DNA of 39,989 nt from Nocardiopsis alborubida (GTDB lineage: Bacteria; Actinomycetota; Actinomycetes; Streptosporangiales; Streptosporangiaceae): assembly GCF_012396365.1 (NCBI RefSeq), contig NZ_JAAXPG010000045.1:1-39989 (forward strand), in the 5' to 3' direction. Below the pieces are notes generated by a model. It saw only the letters and a list, made by a program, of their open reading frames with translations, searched no databases and was not told where the DNA came from. The translations under genes and the position numbers were made by a program. Each line of letters begins with the position of its first letter. The first letter of the stretch is position 1. Positions 1 through 6,827 of this stretch are shown in pieces.

Positions 1-97
1 TGGTGATGGGGGTGGGGGTGGGGAGGGTGTGCATCGTGTTTTTCCTTCTTCGTTGGCGGCGCTGGTGCGGCTCGCTGTTTCTGATGTTGGAAAAGCT

Positions 98-246
98 ACG
101 TTGCGTTCAGGGTTGTGGCAACAGGGGGTTTGCGAAGAAGTCCCGTATGTGCAGGTGGTGGCTGGGAAATTGTTGCAATGGTTCTGGATCTAATGCAACA
201 AGCTTTGTCCCGAGCGTTGCAATGAGTGGAAAGTGAACGCTAAGGT
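98..246 (+). promoter_or_regulatory. Cluster of GTTGCAA-type motifs and candidate promoter of the HTH-MarR gene
   Basis: This AT-richer stretch holds five related GTTGCAA-like sites: ACGTTGCGTT (98-107), GTTG-TGG-CAAC (112-122), an inverted pair TTGTTGCA (170-177) and TGCAACAA (194-201), and GTTGCAAT (216-223). The last overlaps a possible -35 (TTGCAA, 217-222), followed 18 nt later by TAAGGT (241-246) as a possible -10. The sites lie directly upstream of a regulator gene, so autoregulation is a natural inference. No gene is convincing in 1-278; the short frame at 3-236 has no ribosome site or family resemblance. Confidence 0.45.
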
Positions 247-278
247 GGGCGCACCCACGCACCCTGAAGGAGACCGCG

Positions 279-1034
279 ATGCCCGGAGGCAGGCTCACCC
301 AGCCCGAACGCCAACAGATCGAGCTGGGACTGGCCCAGGGACTGGCCTACGCGCGGATCGCCAAGGACCTGGACCGTCCGACCTCGACCATCACGCGCGA
401 GGTGACGCGCAACGGCGGCCCCACCGGCTACCGCGCGGACCTGGCCCACCGCGCCACCCAGCACCGCGCCCGCCGCCGCACCAAGACCACGGCCCGGGCG
501 ACACAGGCGCCCCCGCAGGCCTACGGGCGCGACGCCGAGGCCGTGCGCGAGTACGAGGAGGCGTTCGCCGCCGTCTTCATGCAGTCGGGCCTGCCCAAGA
601 TGACGTCCCGGGTCCTGGTCTCCCTCTACACCACCGACACGGGCAGCCTCACCGCGGCCGAACTCGTCCAGCGCCTCCAGATCAGCCCGGCCTCGGTCTC
701 CAAGGCGATCACGTTCCTGGAGGGCCAGGGCCTGGTGCGCCGCGAACGCGACGAACGCCGCCGCGAGCGCTACGTCGTCGACGACGACGTCTGGTACCAG
801 TCGATGCTGGCCAACGCCCAGGCCGAGGCCCACCTCGTCGAAGCCGCACGTCAGGGCGTCCAGGTTCTGGGCCCCGGGACCCCGGCCGCCGTGCGCCTGG
901 AGAACATCGCCCGCTTCGTCGACTTCGTCCGCGAGAGCATCATCCGCGCCTCGGAGCAGGCCCGCGAGGTCCTGCACACCAAACCCGAACCCGTCCCGGA
1001 CGACACCGGCGAGCCAGCACCGGAACGCCGGTAG
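279..1034 (+). CDS. Transcriptional regulator: IS30-type HTH fused to MarR/GbsR-like winged helix
   Basis: The product (251 aa) is probably a cytoplasmic DNA-binding regulator with two HTH modules. Residues 6-60 look like the N-terminal HTH of IS30-family transposases: a LTQPERQQIELGL start, the recognition-helix pattern RPTSTITREV, then an Arg-rich YRADLAHRATQHRARRR tail. Residues about 105-175 form a MarR/GbsR-type winged helix with LTAAELVQRLQISPASVSKAI and the wing LVRRERDERRRERYVV. No transposase catalytic (DDE) domain follows, so this is not a transposase fragment. The ATG at 279 is supported by AAGGAG at 267-272. Neighbours give no clear target. The upstream GTTGCAA motifs suggest self-control. 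Effector and regulon are unknown. Confidence 0.85.
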   Translation: MPGGRLTQPERQQIELGLAQGLAYARIAKDLDRPTSTITREVTRNGGPTGYRADLAHRATQHRARRRTKTTARATQAPPQAYGRDAEAVREYEEAFAAVFMQSGLPKMTSRVLVSLYTTDTGSLTAAELVQRLQISPASVSKAITFLEGQGLVRRERDERRRERYVVDDDVWYQSMLANAQAEAHLVEAARQGVQVLGPGTPAAVRLENIARFVDFVRESIIRASEQAREVLHTKPEPVPDDTGEPAPERR

Positions 1035-1274
1035 GCAGCCGCTTCGGCGGCCACGGGCGAAGGCGGCTGCGGCCCCGACCCCTCGCGTCCTCGGTCCTTC
1101 ACGTCCTCGGCCCCTTGTACCCCCGGTCCCTCGCGCCCCGGCCCGCCGCCGGGGAACGTGCGGTGAGCCCCGTGCCCGCGGGGACGGTTCCGCGATCCCT
1201 TGGAGGGAGGGCTCCGCGATCCCTTGGCAGTGAGGGGTCGCTCGTCTACTGTGAGGCGCGGACGGAGGTCGCCG

Positions 1275-1517
1275 GTGGCCCGCTTGGACAAGGACGGTGT
1301 GACCGTGCTCGTGCCCTTCTCCGTCACACTGGAGGACGGCACCAGGTGTTGCGGTGCCCGGCGACTGCGTCCGGGGACCGAGGGCTATGAGCAGGCTCTC
1401 GCCCAGGCCCGGCTCGGGGAGCGCCTACGGTCCTCCCTTCCGTCGCAGCCGCCACCGCCACCGCCTGAGGAAGTCCTCGACGAGTTCATCGCGTCCCTGA
1501 GACGCGAACACGGGTAG
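1275..1517 (+). CDS. Small hypothetical protein, 80 aa
   Basis: I do not recognise a family. The GTG at 1275 is preceded by GGAGGT (1264-1269) at good spacing, which is why it was preferred over the upstream in-frame ATG at 1200. The product starts VARLDKDGVTVLVPFSV, has a CC pair in EDGTRCCGARRL, a run of six prolines (about residue 60), and a helical end EEVLDEFIASLRREHG. No signal peptide or membrane segment is seen. It is monocistronic and ends just before a strong hairpin shared with the convergent hydrolase gene. Codon usage resembles genuine genes here, but the call rests mainly on frame and ribosome site. Confidence 0.55.
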   Translation: MARLDKDGVTVLVPFSVTLEDGTRCCGARRLRPGTEGYEQALAQARLGERLRSSLPSQPPPPPPEEVLDEFIASLRREHG

Positions 1518-1567
1518 CCGCACGTTCCCCCCGGCGGCTGCGTTCGCGGACTCCGGGAGCCGTCGCA

Positions 1568-1608
1568 CACCCACGTGCCCCCGGCTCCCCGCCGGGGGCA
1601 CGTGGGTG
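1568..1608. terminator. Bidirectional hairpin terminator
   Basis: A perfect 17-bp stem (1568-1584 with 1592-1608, arms beginning CACCCACGTG), extended by a C-G pair, closes a TCCCC loop. It lies between the convergent small hypothetical gene (+) and the alpha/beta hydrolase gene (-). There is no T-tract, as is common for actinobacterial terminators. Confidence 0.8.
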
Positions 1609-1619
1609 CGGGACCTGGG

Positions 1620-2519
1620 TCAGGCGGCCTGCGTCCGCGGTTCCAGGTGCTCGGCGGCGAGCTTGTCCACCGTCTCGGCCAGGGCCCTCGGGTACTCCAG
1701 CGGTCCCATGTGACCGGCGCCGGGGATCTCCCGCACCTCCCGGCAGTCCTTCAGAAGCGACCCGATGTGGTGCGCGTGCCAGGGCGGGGTCAGCTTGTCG
1801 TCGGTTCCCACCATCACCACCGTGGGCACCGAGATCTGCCGGGCGGTCTCCTCCGCCTCCAGCGTGCAGATCACCCGCCCCCACGAGCCCCGGGACACAC
1901 CGCCGCACGCGTGCACCATCCTCATGCACAGCCGCACCATGCGCGGATCGGCCTTCTTCCCCATCACCATGGACTTCAGCACCGCCGTGGTCAGTGCGTT
2001 GCGCGGACCCAGCGGTACCGGGGCCCTGAGGAAGACCTGCGCGCCCAGAGTGCCCAGGGGGCCGGGCAGCGGGATCGCGGTCGACCGCGCCGGCAGCTCC
2101 TTGCAGCCGGTGTTGGTGAGCAGCACCGCGGCGGCCCTCTCCCGGAACACCGGGTGCGCACCGGCCGACATGATGGTCATCCCGCCCATGCTGTGCCCGG
2201 CCACCACGGCCTTCTCGCCCTCGGGCACGGTCGCCTCCAGGACCGCGCACAGGTCCTCGGCCAGCTTCTGCGCGCCGTAGCCCGCCCTGGTCAGCGGTGC
2301 CTGGGTGCGGCCGTGGCCGCGCTGGTCGTAGAGCACCACCCGCAGGGACGGGTCCAGTTCGCGCACCACCGGCCCCCACGAGGCCAGCGAGGTCGCCCAG
2401 CAGTGCGCGAGGACCACGGTCGGCCCCTCCTCCGGGCCGCGCACCTCGACGTGCAGCCGTGTGCCGTCGGCGGAGCGCACCTGGAGTTCTCGGACCTGAC
2501 CCACGTGTCGGGTTGCCAT
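1620..2519 (-). CDS. Alpha/beta-fold hydrolase
   Basis: This is a cytoplasmic serine hydrolase of the alpha/beta family (299 aa, usual length). The nucleophile elbow is GHSMGG with S110. The acid is D240 or D241 in GTDDKLTPP, and the histidine is H270 in GAGHMGPLEYP. An oxyanion-type motif HCWAT (about 39-43) replaces the commoner HGxxx. It is the last gene of the minus-strand SDR-diiron oxygenase-monooxygenase-DUF4873 operon, 92 bp after DUF4873. In that context it could cleave an ester or lactone produced by the Baeyer-Villiger-type enzyme; this is inference. The start ATG has a weak GAGAGG upstream. No signal peptide is seen. Confidence 0.85.
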   Translation of the reverse strand: MATRHVGQVRELQVRSADGTRLHVEVRGPEEGPTVVLAHCWATSLASWGPVVRELDPSLRVVLYDQRGHGRTQAPLTRAGYGAQKLAEDLCAVLEATVPEGEKAVVAGHSMGGMTIMSAGAHPVFRERAAAVLLTNTGCKELPARSTAIPLPGPLGTLGAQVFLRAPVPLGPRNALTTAVLKSMVMGKKADPRMVRLCMRMVHACGGVSRGSWGRVICTLEAEETARQISVPTVVMVGTDDKLTPPWHAHHIGSLLKDCREVREIPGAGHMGPLEYPRALAETVDKLAAEHLEPRTQAA

Positions 2520-2611
2520 CGGGGATACCTCTCACTTCAGGGGAAGGCTGCGCCGGGGGTCGAAGGGAGGCGCTCCGGGTCGGCGCGGTCCCGGAGCGTG
2601 CGCTAACGCAC

Positions 2612-3019
2612 TCAGCCGTCGGATTCGTCGATGTCCACGCGGGGCACGGCGAAGGGCGGGGAGCCGGCCCCGTTGACCGGATGGCCGCCCCACAGGTTGG
2701 GCTCGTCCAGGACCCCGGTGCCCTCGAATCCGTCGGGGGTGCGCACCACGACCGTACGCACACCGCCGCGGAAGGCCTCGGTCACCTCCGGGCTGGGGGA
2801 CAGCCGCCCCCGCCAACGGTAGTCACCGGTCAGGGGGGAGAAGTGGCCCGCCAGGTGGGCCTGGACCTGCACGGCGACCTCCTCGTCCGCCGCGCCCTCG
2901 GTACCCGCCGCACTCTCCGTGCCGGACGGTCGCTCCGACCGCTTCGCGCCGTCGGCGCCGGGCAGCACGACCGTCACCGTGCCCCGGTACTCCTCCTCCT
3001 CGTCACCGAACCCGCTCAT
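2612..3019 (-). CDS. DUF4873-type protein
   Basis: This small soluble protein (135 aa) resembles DUF4873. In actinobacteria that domain is often found at the C-terminus of, or beside, flavin-containing monooxygenases. Recognisable pieces are the N-terminal EEYRGTVTVVLPG, then VQAHLAGHFSPLTGDYRWRGRL (about 49-70), and the C-terminal FEGTGVLDEPNLWGG. The ATG at 3019 lies 17 bp inside the 3' end of the monooxygenase gene and has GAAGGG upstream, indicating translational coupling. The overlap suggests stoichiometric production with the monooxygenase, perhaps as a partner or a split domain. No catalytic residues can be named and the function is unknown. Confidence 0.8.
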   Translation of the reverse strand: MSGFGDEEEEYRGTVTVVLPGADGAKRSERPSGTESAAGTEGAADEEVAVQVQAHLAGHFSPLTGDYRWRGRLSPSPEVTEAFRGGVRTVVVRTPDGFEGTGVLDEPNLWGGHPVNGAGSPPFAVPRVDIDESDG

Positions 3020-4565
3020 ACCGCTTCCCTTCCGGGGCCGTCGCGCCGCGGACCGCGGACCGCCGGGCCCCGCGGCCGCGGGAGCGGTCCACCCGCAGGT
3101 CGTAGTTGTGGGGGTCGAACCAGCGCGTGCGCAGTGCGAAGTTCCAGGTGAAGGTCGGCCACAGCGTGGTGTTGCGGCCCTGCTCGTTGAGGTACCAGCT
3201 GTCGCAGCCGCCGGTCACCCAGACCGTGCCCTCCATGGCTTTGGCGACCATCTCGTTGTAGTCGTGCTGGGCCTTCGGACGCACGTCCAAGCGGTCCAGG
3301 CCGTTGCGGCACAGGTACTTCAGCGCCTGCATCGTGTACCGGATCTGGGCCTCGATCATGAACAGCTGCGAGGTGTGCCCCAGCCCGGTGTTGGGCCCCG
3401 CCAGCACGAAGGCGTTGGGGAACCCGGCCACGGTGGTGCCGCGGAAGGCCTGCACGTCCGTGCCCCAGTGGTCGGAGAGCGAGCGCCCCTCGGCGTTGAA
3501 GATCCGCTGTGCCACGGGCGGGTCGCTCACGTGGAACCCGGTGCCGAGGATGATCGTGTCGACCTCGTGCTCGGTCTCGCGGCCCGAGGCGTCGCGGGTG
3601 ACCACGGCGTGGGGGCGCACCTCCACGATGCCGTCGGTGACCACGTCCACGTTGGGCTGTGCCAGCGCCGGATAGTAGTCGTTGGACATCAGGATGCGCT
3701 TGCAGCCCGCCCGGAAGCTCGGCGTGAGCTTGGCCCGCAGTTCGGGGTCCTTCACACTGCGGCGGATGTTGGCCCGGCCCAGCCTCTCCACGACCGAGAG
3801 CAGCCGGGGGTTCTTGGCGAAGCCGAGGATGTAGCTCTCCCGGCCCCAGTAGATGCTCTTGCGGGCGATCTGCTGGGTGAGCGGCACGTTGCGGTACAGC
3901 CAGCTCTCCAACCGGGTGATGTCACGGTCGTGCCGGAACATCACCCACGGGGCCGTGCGCTGGAACAGCGTCAGCCTCCCGGCCTCGGGCTGGATCCTGG
4001 GCACGAACTGGATCGCGGACGCCCCGGTGCCGATCACCGCGATCCTGCGGCCGGTGAGGTCGTGGTCGTGGTCCCAGGTCGCCGAGTGGAACATCGTCCC
4101 CTCGAAGGTGTCCAGGCCCTTGATGTCGGGATAGGAGGGGTCCGCGAGCGGTCCCGCCGCGCTGACGAGGAACTGCGCGGTGACGGTCCCCTGACTGGTC
4201 TCGATCCGCCACCGGTTGCCCCCGGGCTCCCATCGCGCGGACCTCATGTCGTGGTCGGGGCGGACGTGCTCCTCCACCCCGTACTCCCCGGCGACCCGCT
4301 TCATGTAGTCGTAGATCTCGGGCTGGGGGGAGAAGCTGCGGCTCCAGTGCGGGTTGGGTGCGAAGGAGAACGAGTACAGGTGGGAGGGGACGTCGCAGGC
4401 GGCGCCCGGATAGGAGTTGTCACGCCAGGTGCCGCCGACCCCGCCGGCGCGTTCCAGAACCACGAAGTCCTTCAGACCGGCCTGCCTGAGGCGGACGGCC
4501 ATCCCGATCCCGGCGAAGCCGGAGCCGATGACGGCCACCCGGAAGTGGGGTGGTGTTTCGGTCAC
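3003..4565 (-). CDS. Baeyer-Villiger-type flavin monooxygenase
   Basis: The product (520 aa, typical length) is a class B FAD/NADPH monooxygenase that would insert oxygen into a ketone or oxidise a soft nucleophile. The FAD Rossmann motif is GSGFAG at 14-19. GGVGGTWRDNSYPGAACD (41-58) is typical of the family. FEGTMFHSATWD (154-165) matches the FxGxxxHxxxWP/D Baeyer-Villiger fingerprint. The NADPH Rossmann motif is GTGASA at 179-184. GTG at 4565 was chosen because AAGGGA lies 7 nt upstream; the longer open frame upstream covers the hairpin repeats and lacks homology. Gene order with an SDR, a diiron oxygenase and a hydrolase recalls the mycobacterial mymA region, but substrate is not predictable. 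Confidence 0.9.
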   Translation of the reverse strand: MTETPPHFRVAVIGSGFAGIGMAVRLRQAGLKDFVVLERAGGVGGTWRDNSYPGAACDVPSHLYSFSFAPNPHWSRSFSPQPEIYDYMKRVAGEYGVEEHVRPDHDMRSARWEPGGNRWRIETSQGTVTAQFLVSAAGPLADPSYPDIKGLDTFEGTMFHSATWDHDHDLTGRRIAVIGTGASAIQFVPRIQPEAGRLTLFQRTAPWVMFRHDRDITRLESWLYRNVPLTQQIARKSIYWGRESYILGFAKNPRLLSVVERLGRANIRRSVKDPELRAKLTPSFRAGCKRILMSNDYYPALAQPNVDVVTDGIVEVRPHAVVTRDASGRETEHEVDTIILGTGFHVSDPPVAQRIFNAEGRSLSDHWGTDVQAFRGTTVAGFPNAFVLAGPNTGLGHTSQLFMIEAQIRYTMQALKYLCRNGLDRLDVRPKAQHDYNEMVAKAMEGTVWVTGGCDSWYLNEQGRNTTLWPTFTWNFALRTRWFDPHNYDLRVDRSRGRGARRSAVRGATAPEGKRYERVR

Positions 4566-4625
4566 GTCTTGGTCCCTTCGTGCGGACCGGCCCGGACGTG
4601 TCGCCGTCCGGATCGGCGGGTGTGT

Positions 4626-4785
4626 CCCCCGGGAGCGCGGCGCGTTTCGCCCCCGGGGGAGTTGCCACCCCGTGAGGTACGGCGTGTTCCGCCTCCGGGG
4701 GAGAGGGCTCCCGGGGACGTGGCGCGTTTCGCCCCCGGGAGGCGGGACCACCGCCGGAGGACGTGGCGCGTTTCGTCCTCCGGCG
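4626..4785 (-). repeat. Four tandem hairpins with constant loop and covarying stems
   Basis: The hairpins are at 4626-4659, 4668-4700, 4708-4741 and 4752-4785. Copies 3 and 4 have the identical 10-nt loop TGGCGCGTTT (plus strand; AAACGCGCCA in the operon transcript). Copy 1 has CGGCGCGTTT, and copy 2 a shorter CGTGTT. Stem sequences differ between copies yet remain paired: CGCCGGAGGACG with CGTCCTCCGGCG (copy 4, 12 bp perfect), CTCCCGGGG with CCCCGGGAG plus CG/CG (copy 3), CCCCCGGG with CCCGGGGG plus GCG/CGC (copy 1). This is compensatory change around a fixed loop. A role in RNA processing, protein binding or attenuation is possible; none is shown. Confidence 0.85.
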
Positions 4786-4798
4786 ATGGGGTCTGGGG

Positions 4799-4842
4799 CC
4801 CGCAGGCCGCGGTGTTCGGGAACGGACTCCGCGGCCTGCGGG
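4799..4842. repeat. 14-bp stem hairpin
   Basis: A perfect 14-bp inverted repeat, CCCGCAGGCCGCGG (4799-4812) with CCGCGGCCTGCGGG (4829-4842), surrounds a 16-nt loop. It lies in the operon spacer downstream of the diiron oxygenase gene. It could be a partial terminator or an mRNA 3'-end stabiliser. Confidence 0.7.
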
Positions 4843-4882
4843 TTCGGGGGTGGGCGGGGAGCAGCCCGGTCCCCCGAGGGGA

Positions 4883-4924
4883 CCCGGCTCCGAGGCGTCG
4901 ACAGGAGAGACGTACGGAGCCGGG
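4883..4924 (-). terminator. Hairpin just after the diiron oxygenase stop
   Basis: CCCGGCTCCG (4883-4892) pairs with CGGAGCCGGG (4915-4924) around a 22-nt loop. It begins 6 bp past the stop codon of the minus-strand oxygenase gene. This position suggests attenuation or 3'-end protection inside the operon rather than complete termination. Confidence 0.55.
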
Positions 4925-4930
4925 GAGGGG

Positions 4931-5842
4931 TCAGCCGAGCAGCCCGGCCTTCTTCCAGAAGTAGCGGCCCAGGCCGGTGATGGCACCGGCGGTGTCCAGG
5001 GTGCTCACCACCTTGCGGGCGGCCCAGGTCTTGGTGCCGATCCAGTGGGGGTTGTTCCGGGCGACCCGGGAGGCCTCGCGGGGGTCGAGCCCGACCTGCG
5101 CGTACACCTTGGGGTTGATCAGCCGGGTGGCCGAGTAGTAGGTGACCAGGCCGAGGATGACCCGGCTGTAGGCCCGGTTGAGCGGGCCGCGTGTGGCCCA
5201 GTCGCGCTGGAACTCCTCGCGGGCGTAGCGCATGTGCCGCGCCTCCTCCACCACGTGGATGCGCGAGACCGAGCGCACCAGCGGCAGGATCTGCTCGTCG
5301 GGCACCGCCTCGCGCTGGAGCTGGTCGAGGACCTCCTCGACGAACAGCGCCCCGGCGAAGATCAGCGGGCCGTGCGCGATGGTCTTGAAGAGGTTGCCGA
5401 GGTGGAAGGCGACGGGGTCGAGCTTGTGCGTCCGCCAGCCGAGCTTGCCCACCATCTTCGCGAACATCACCGTGTGGCGGCACTCGTCGGCGATCTCGGT
5501 GTAGGCGTACTGGACGTGGTTGGTGCTGGGGTCGTGGTGGTAGGCGTGGCGGACCAGCATCTGCATGAGGATGGTCTCGAACCAGATGCCGATGGTGGCG
5601 ATGCTGGCGATCTCCAGCCGGGAGAGCTCCTTGCGCTGCTCCTCGGTGAGCCGGTCCCACAGGTAGGTGCCGTACAGCGAGAGGCGCTCGGGGCGGATCG
5701 CCCACATGTCCTCGTCCACGGGGGCGTCCCAGTCGATCTCGACGAGCGGATCGAAGGAGGCCTTGGCCGAGCCGCGCAGCAGGCGCTTGGCGATGTCCTC
5801 GCGGTCGGTGATCCTGGGCTTGGCGGTGGTCTCTGCGGTCAT
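4931..5842 (-). CDS. AurF-type diiron oxygenase
   Basis: The product (303 aa) belongs to the ferritin-like diiron oxygenases related to AurF, the p-aminobenzoate N-oxygenase. All seven metal-ligand positions appear conserved: E89 (WFET), E120 and H123 (EIADECRH), E169 (ALFVEE), then H196, E200 and H203 (HVVEEARH). Spacings match AurF as I remember it (ExxH; 27 residues between the third Glu and next His; HxxxExxH). It would activate O2 for N-oxygenation, hydroxylation or desaturation; the substrate is unknown. The ATG at 5842 has GAGGAGGA at 5851-5858, which overlaps the stop of the upstream SDR gene, so translation is coupled. Hairpins follow the gene. Confidence 0.88.
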   Translation of the reverse strand: MTAETTAKPRITDREDIAKRLLRGSAKASFDPLVEIDWDAPVDEDMWAIRPERLSLYGTYLWDRLTEEQRKELSRLEIASIATIGIWFETILMQMLVRHAYHHDPSTNHVQYAYTEIADECRHTVMFAKMVGKLGWRTHKLDPVAFHLGNLFKTIAHGPLIFAGALFVEEVLDQLQREAVPDEQILPLVRSVSRIHVVEEARHMRYAREEFQRDWATRGPLNRAYSRVILGLVTYYSATRLINPKVYAQVGLDPREASRVARNNPHWIGTKTWAARKVVSTLDTAGAITGLGRYFWKKAGLLG

Positions 5843-5856
5843 CTCTGTGTTCCTCC

Positions 5857-6711
5857 TCAGGACGCGTCCGGCCGAACCGGGGGGTTGGCGTGCCGCGAGT
5901 GGAGCCCCCGGGCGATCTCCGCGTCGCCGAAGGCGCCGTTCGACAGGAGCAGGCCCACCTGGAGCGACACGATCTGTTCGGTGGTGCCGGGGAAGTGCCG
6001 GAACAGGTGGAGTCCGGCGGTGCCGAGCGCGGTGGAGGCCGTGTCGCGGCGGGCGTACCTGGCCCCGGCCGCGCGGACCACCGCCATGACGGTGTCGCGC
6101 TCGCTCTCGGCGGGGACGAGGCCGTCGAGCGCGACCCCGGTGGCCCGGGAGCTGTTGTGGATCGGGGTGTCGACGTAGCCGGGGTGGACGGTGGTGACGC
6201 CGATGTGCGAGCCGTACTCGGCGCGCAGGCAGTCGGCGTAGGCGGTCAGCGCCCTCTTGGACACCGTGTAGGCCCCGGCGAAGGGCAGCGACAGGTTCGC
6301 CAGGAGCGAGGCGGTGACGACGACGCGGCCCCTGCTGCGCAGCAGCGCGGGCATCGCGGCGGCGGTGACCCGCCAGGTGCCCAGCAGGTTGACCTCCAGC
6401 GCCTGGTGCACGTGGACGTCCGGGGCCTGGCCGATGTCCACGGCCGGTCCGACGCCCGCGTAGTGGATCAGCAGGTCCAGGCGTCCGTCGAGCCGGTCCA
6501 GGGCCTCGGCGACGCCCTCGCGCACCTGGTCGTCGTCGGTGATGTCGCAGCCGACGACTCCGGGGGCGGGCTTGCGGTCGATGCCGACCACGTTCACGCC
6601 GAGGTGGCGGAGGACGGCCGCCGTGGCGCTGCCGAACGCGCCGGAGGCTCCGGTGACGAGGGCGTTCTGGCCGGGCAGTCGTCGCAGGTGACGCGGCGGG
6701 GGGGTCGTCAT
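5857..6711 (-). CDS. Short-chain dehydrogenase/reductase
   Basis: This is an NAD(P)-dependent oxidoreductase of the classical SDR family (284 aa). The cofactor motif is TGASGAFG (20-27). D45 at the end of the second strand favours NAD(H). HYAG (83-86) stands in for NNAG. The catalytic residues are S135, Y148 and K152 (YTVSK). HPGYVDTP (176-183) follows the active site as usual. It is the first gene of the minus-strand operon, starts at an ATG with GGAGGAGA upstream, and diverges from the MerR gene over a 116-bp promoter region. It could interconvert an alcohol and the ketone used by the Baeyer-Villiger enzyme; this is inference. Confidence 0.92.
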   Translation of the reverse strand: MTTPPPRHLRRLPGQNALVTGASGAFGSATAAVLRHLGVNVVGIDRKPAPGVVGCDITDDDQVREGVAEALDRLDGRLDLLIHYAGVGPAVDIGQAPDVHVHQALEVNLLGTWRVTAAAMPALLRSRGRVVVTASLLANLSLPFAGAYTVSKRALTAYADCLRAEYGSHIGVTTVHPGYVDTPIHNSSRATGVALDGLVPAESERDTVMAVVRAAGARYARRDTASTALGTAGLHLFRHFPGTTEQIVSLQVGLLLSNGAFGDAEIARGLHSRHANPPVRPDAS

Positions 6712-6750
6712 GTGATCTCCTCCACAGTTCCTGCCGGAACGTTACAACGG

Positions 6751-6765
6751 GCATTGTCACAATGC
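6751..6765. promoter_or_regulatory. 15-bp palindromic operator GCATTGTCACAATGC
   Basis: Perfect 7-bp arms, GCATTGT and ACAATGC, flank a central C in the divergent SDR/MerR promoter region. It is about 40 bp upstream of the SDR start and 62 bp upstream of the MerR start. A related TGTGACAA element lies in the GMC/DUF6230 divergent region at 9689-9696. The MerR protein next door is one candidate binder, but MerR sites usually sit between -35 and -10, so a different regulator is also possible. Confidence 0.6.
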
Positions 6766-6815
6766 AATGGGGTGGAGCTGGAAATTTACTGACGAGTAGG
6801 GTTCGCGGTTGTCCC

Positions 6816-6821
6816 TAGGCT
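6816..6821 (+). promoter_or_regulatory. Candidate -10 element for leaderless merR transcript
   Basis: TAGGCT lies 6 nt before the ATG at 6828 and there is no Shine-Dalgarno sequence in between. A transcript starting at or next to the ATG would be leaderless, which is common in actinobacteria. No clear -35 is visible. Confidence 0.45.
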
Positions 6822-6827
6822 GGACCC

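Larger units (their letters stand above)
4566..4930 (-). other. Intra-operon spacer packed with stem-loops
   Basis: These 365 bp separate the diiron oxygenase gene from the monooxygenase gene on the same strand. They hold no convincing gene. They contain four tandem hairpins with a shared loop (4626-4785), a 14-bp-stem hairpin (4799-4842) and a 10-bp-stem hairpin just after the oxygenase stop (4883-4924). The remaining roughly 60 bp before the monooxygenase GTG hold its ribosome site at 4573-4578. Confidence 0.8.

Noticed and set aside
3..236. Short plus-strand open frame at the left edge, 77 aa
   Set aside because: No ribosome site, Cys/Trp/Gly-rich composition unlike local genes, and it covers the motif cluster upstream of the regulator.
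279..460. IS30 transposase remnant
   Set aside because: The HTH is in frame with a complete MarR/GbsR domain and a good ribosome site; no DDE domain or terminal inverted repeats were seen.
4566..5705. N-terminal extension of the monooxygenase into a 900-aa frame
   Set aside because: The extension runs through the hairpin repeats and the antisense-frame of the diiron oxygenase gene; it is Arg/Pro-rich shadow sequence. The GTG at 4565 with AAGGGA gives the normal family length.
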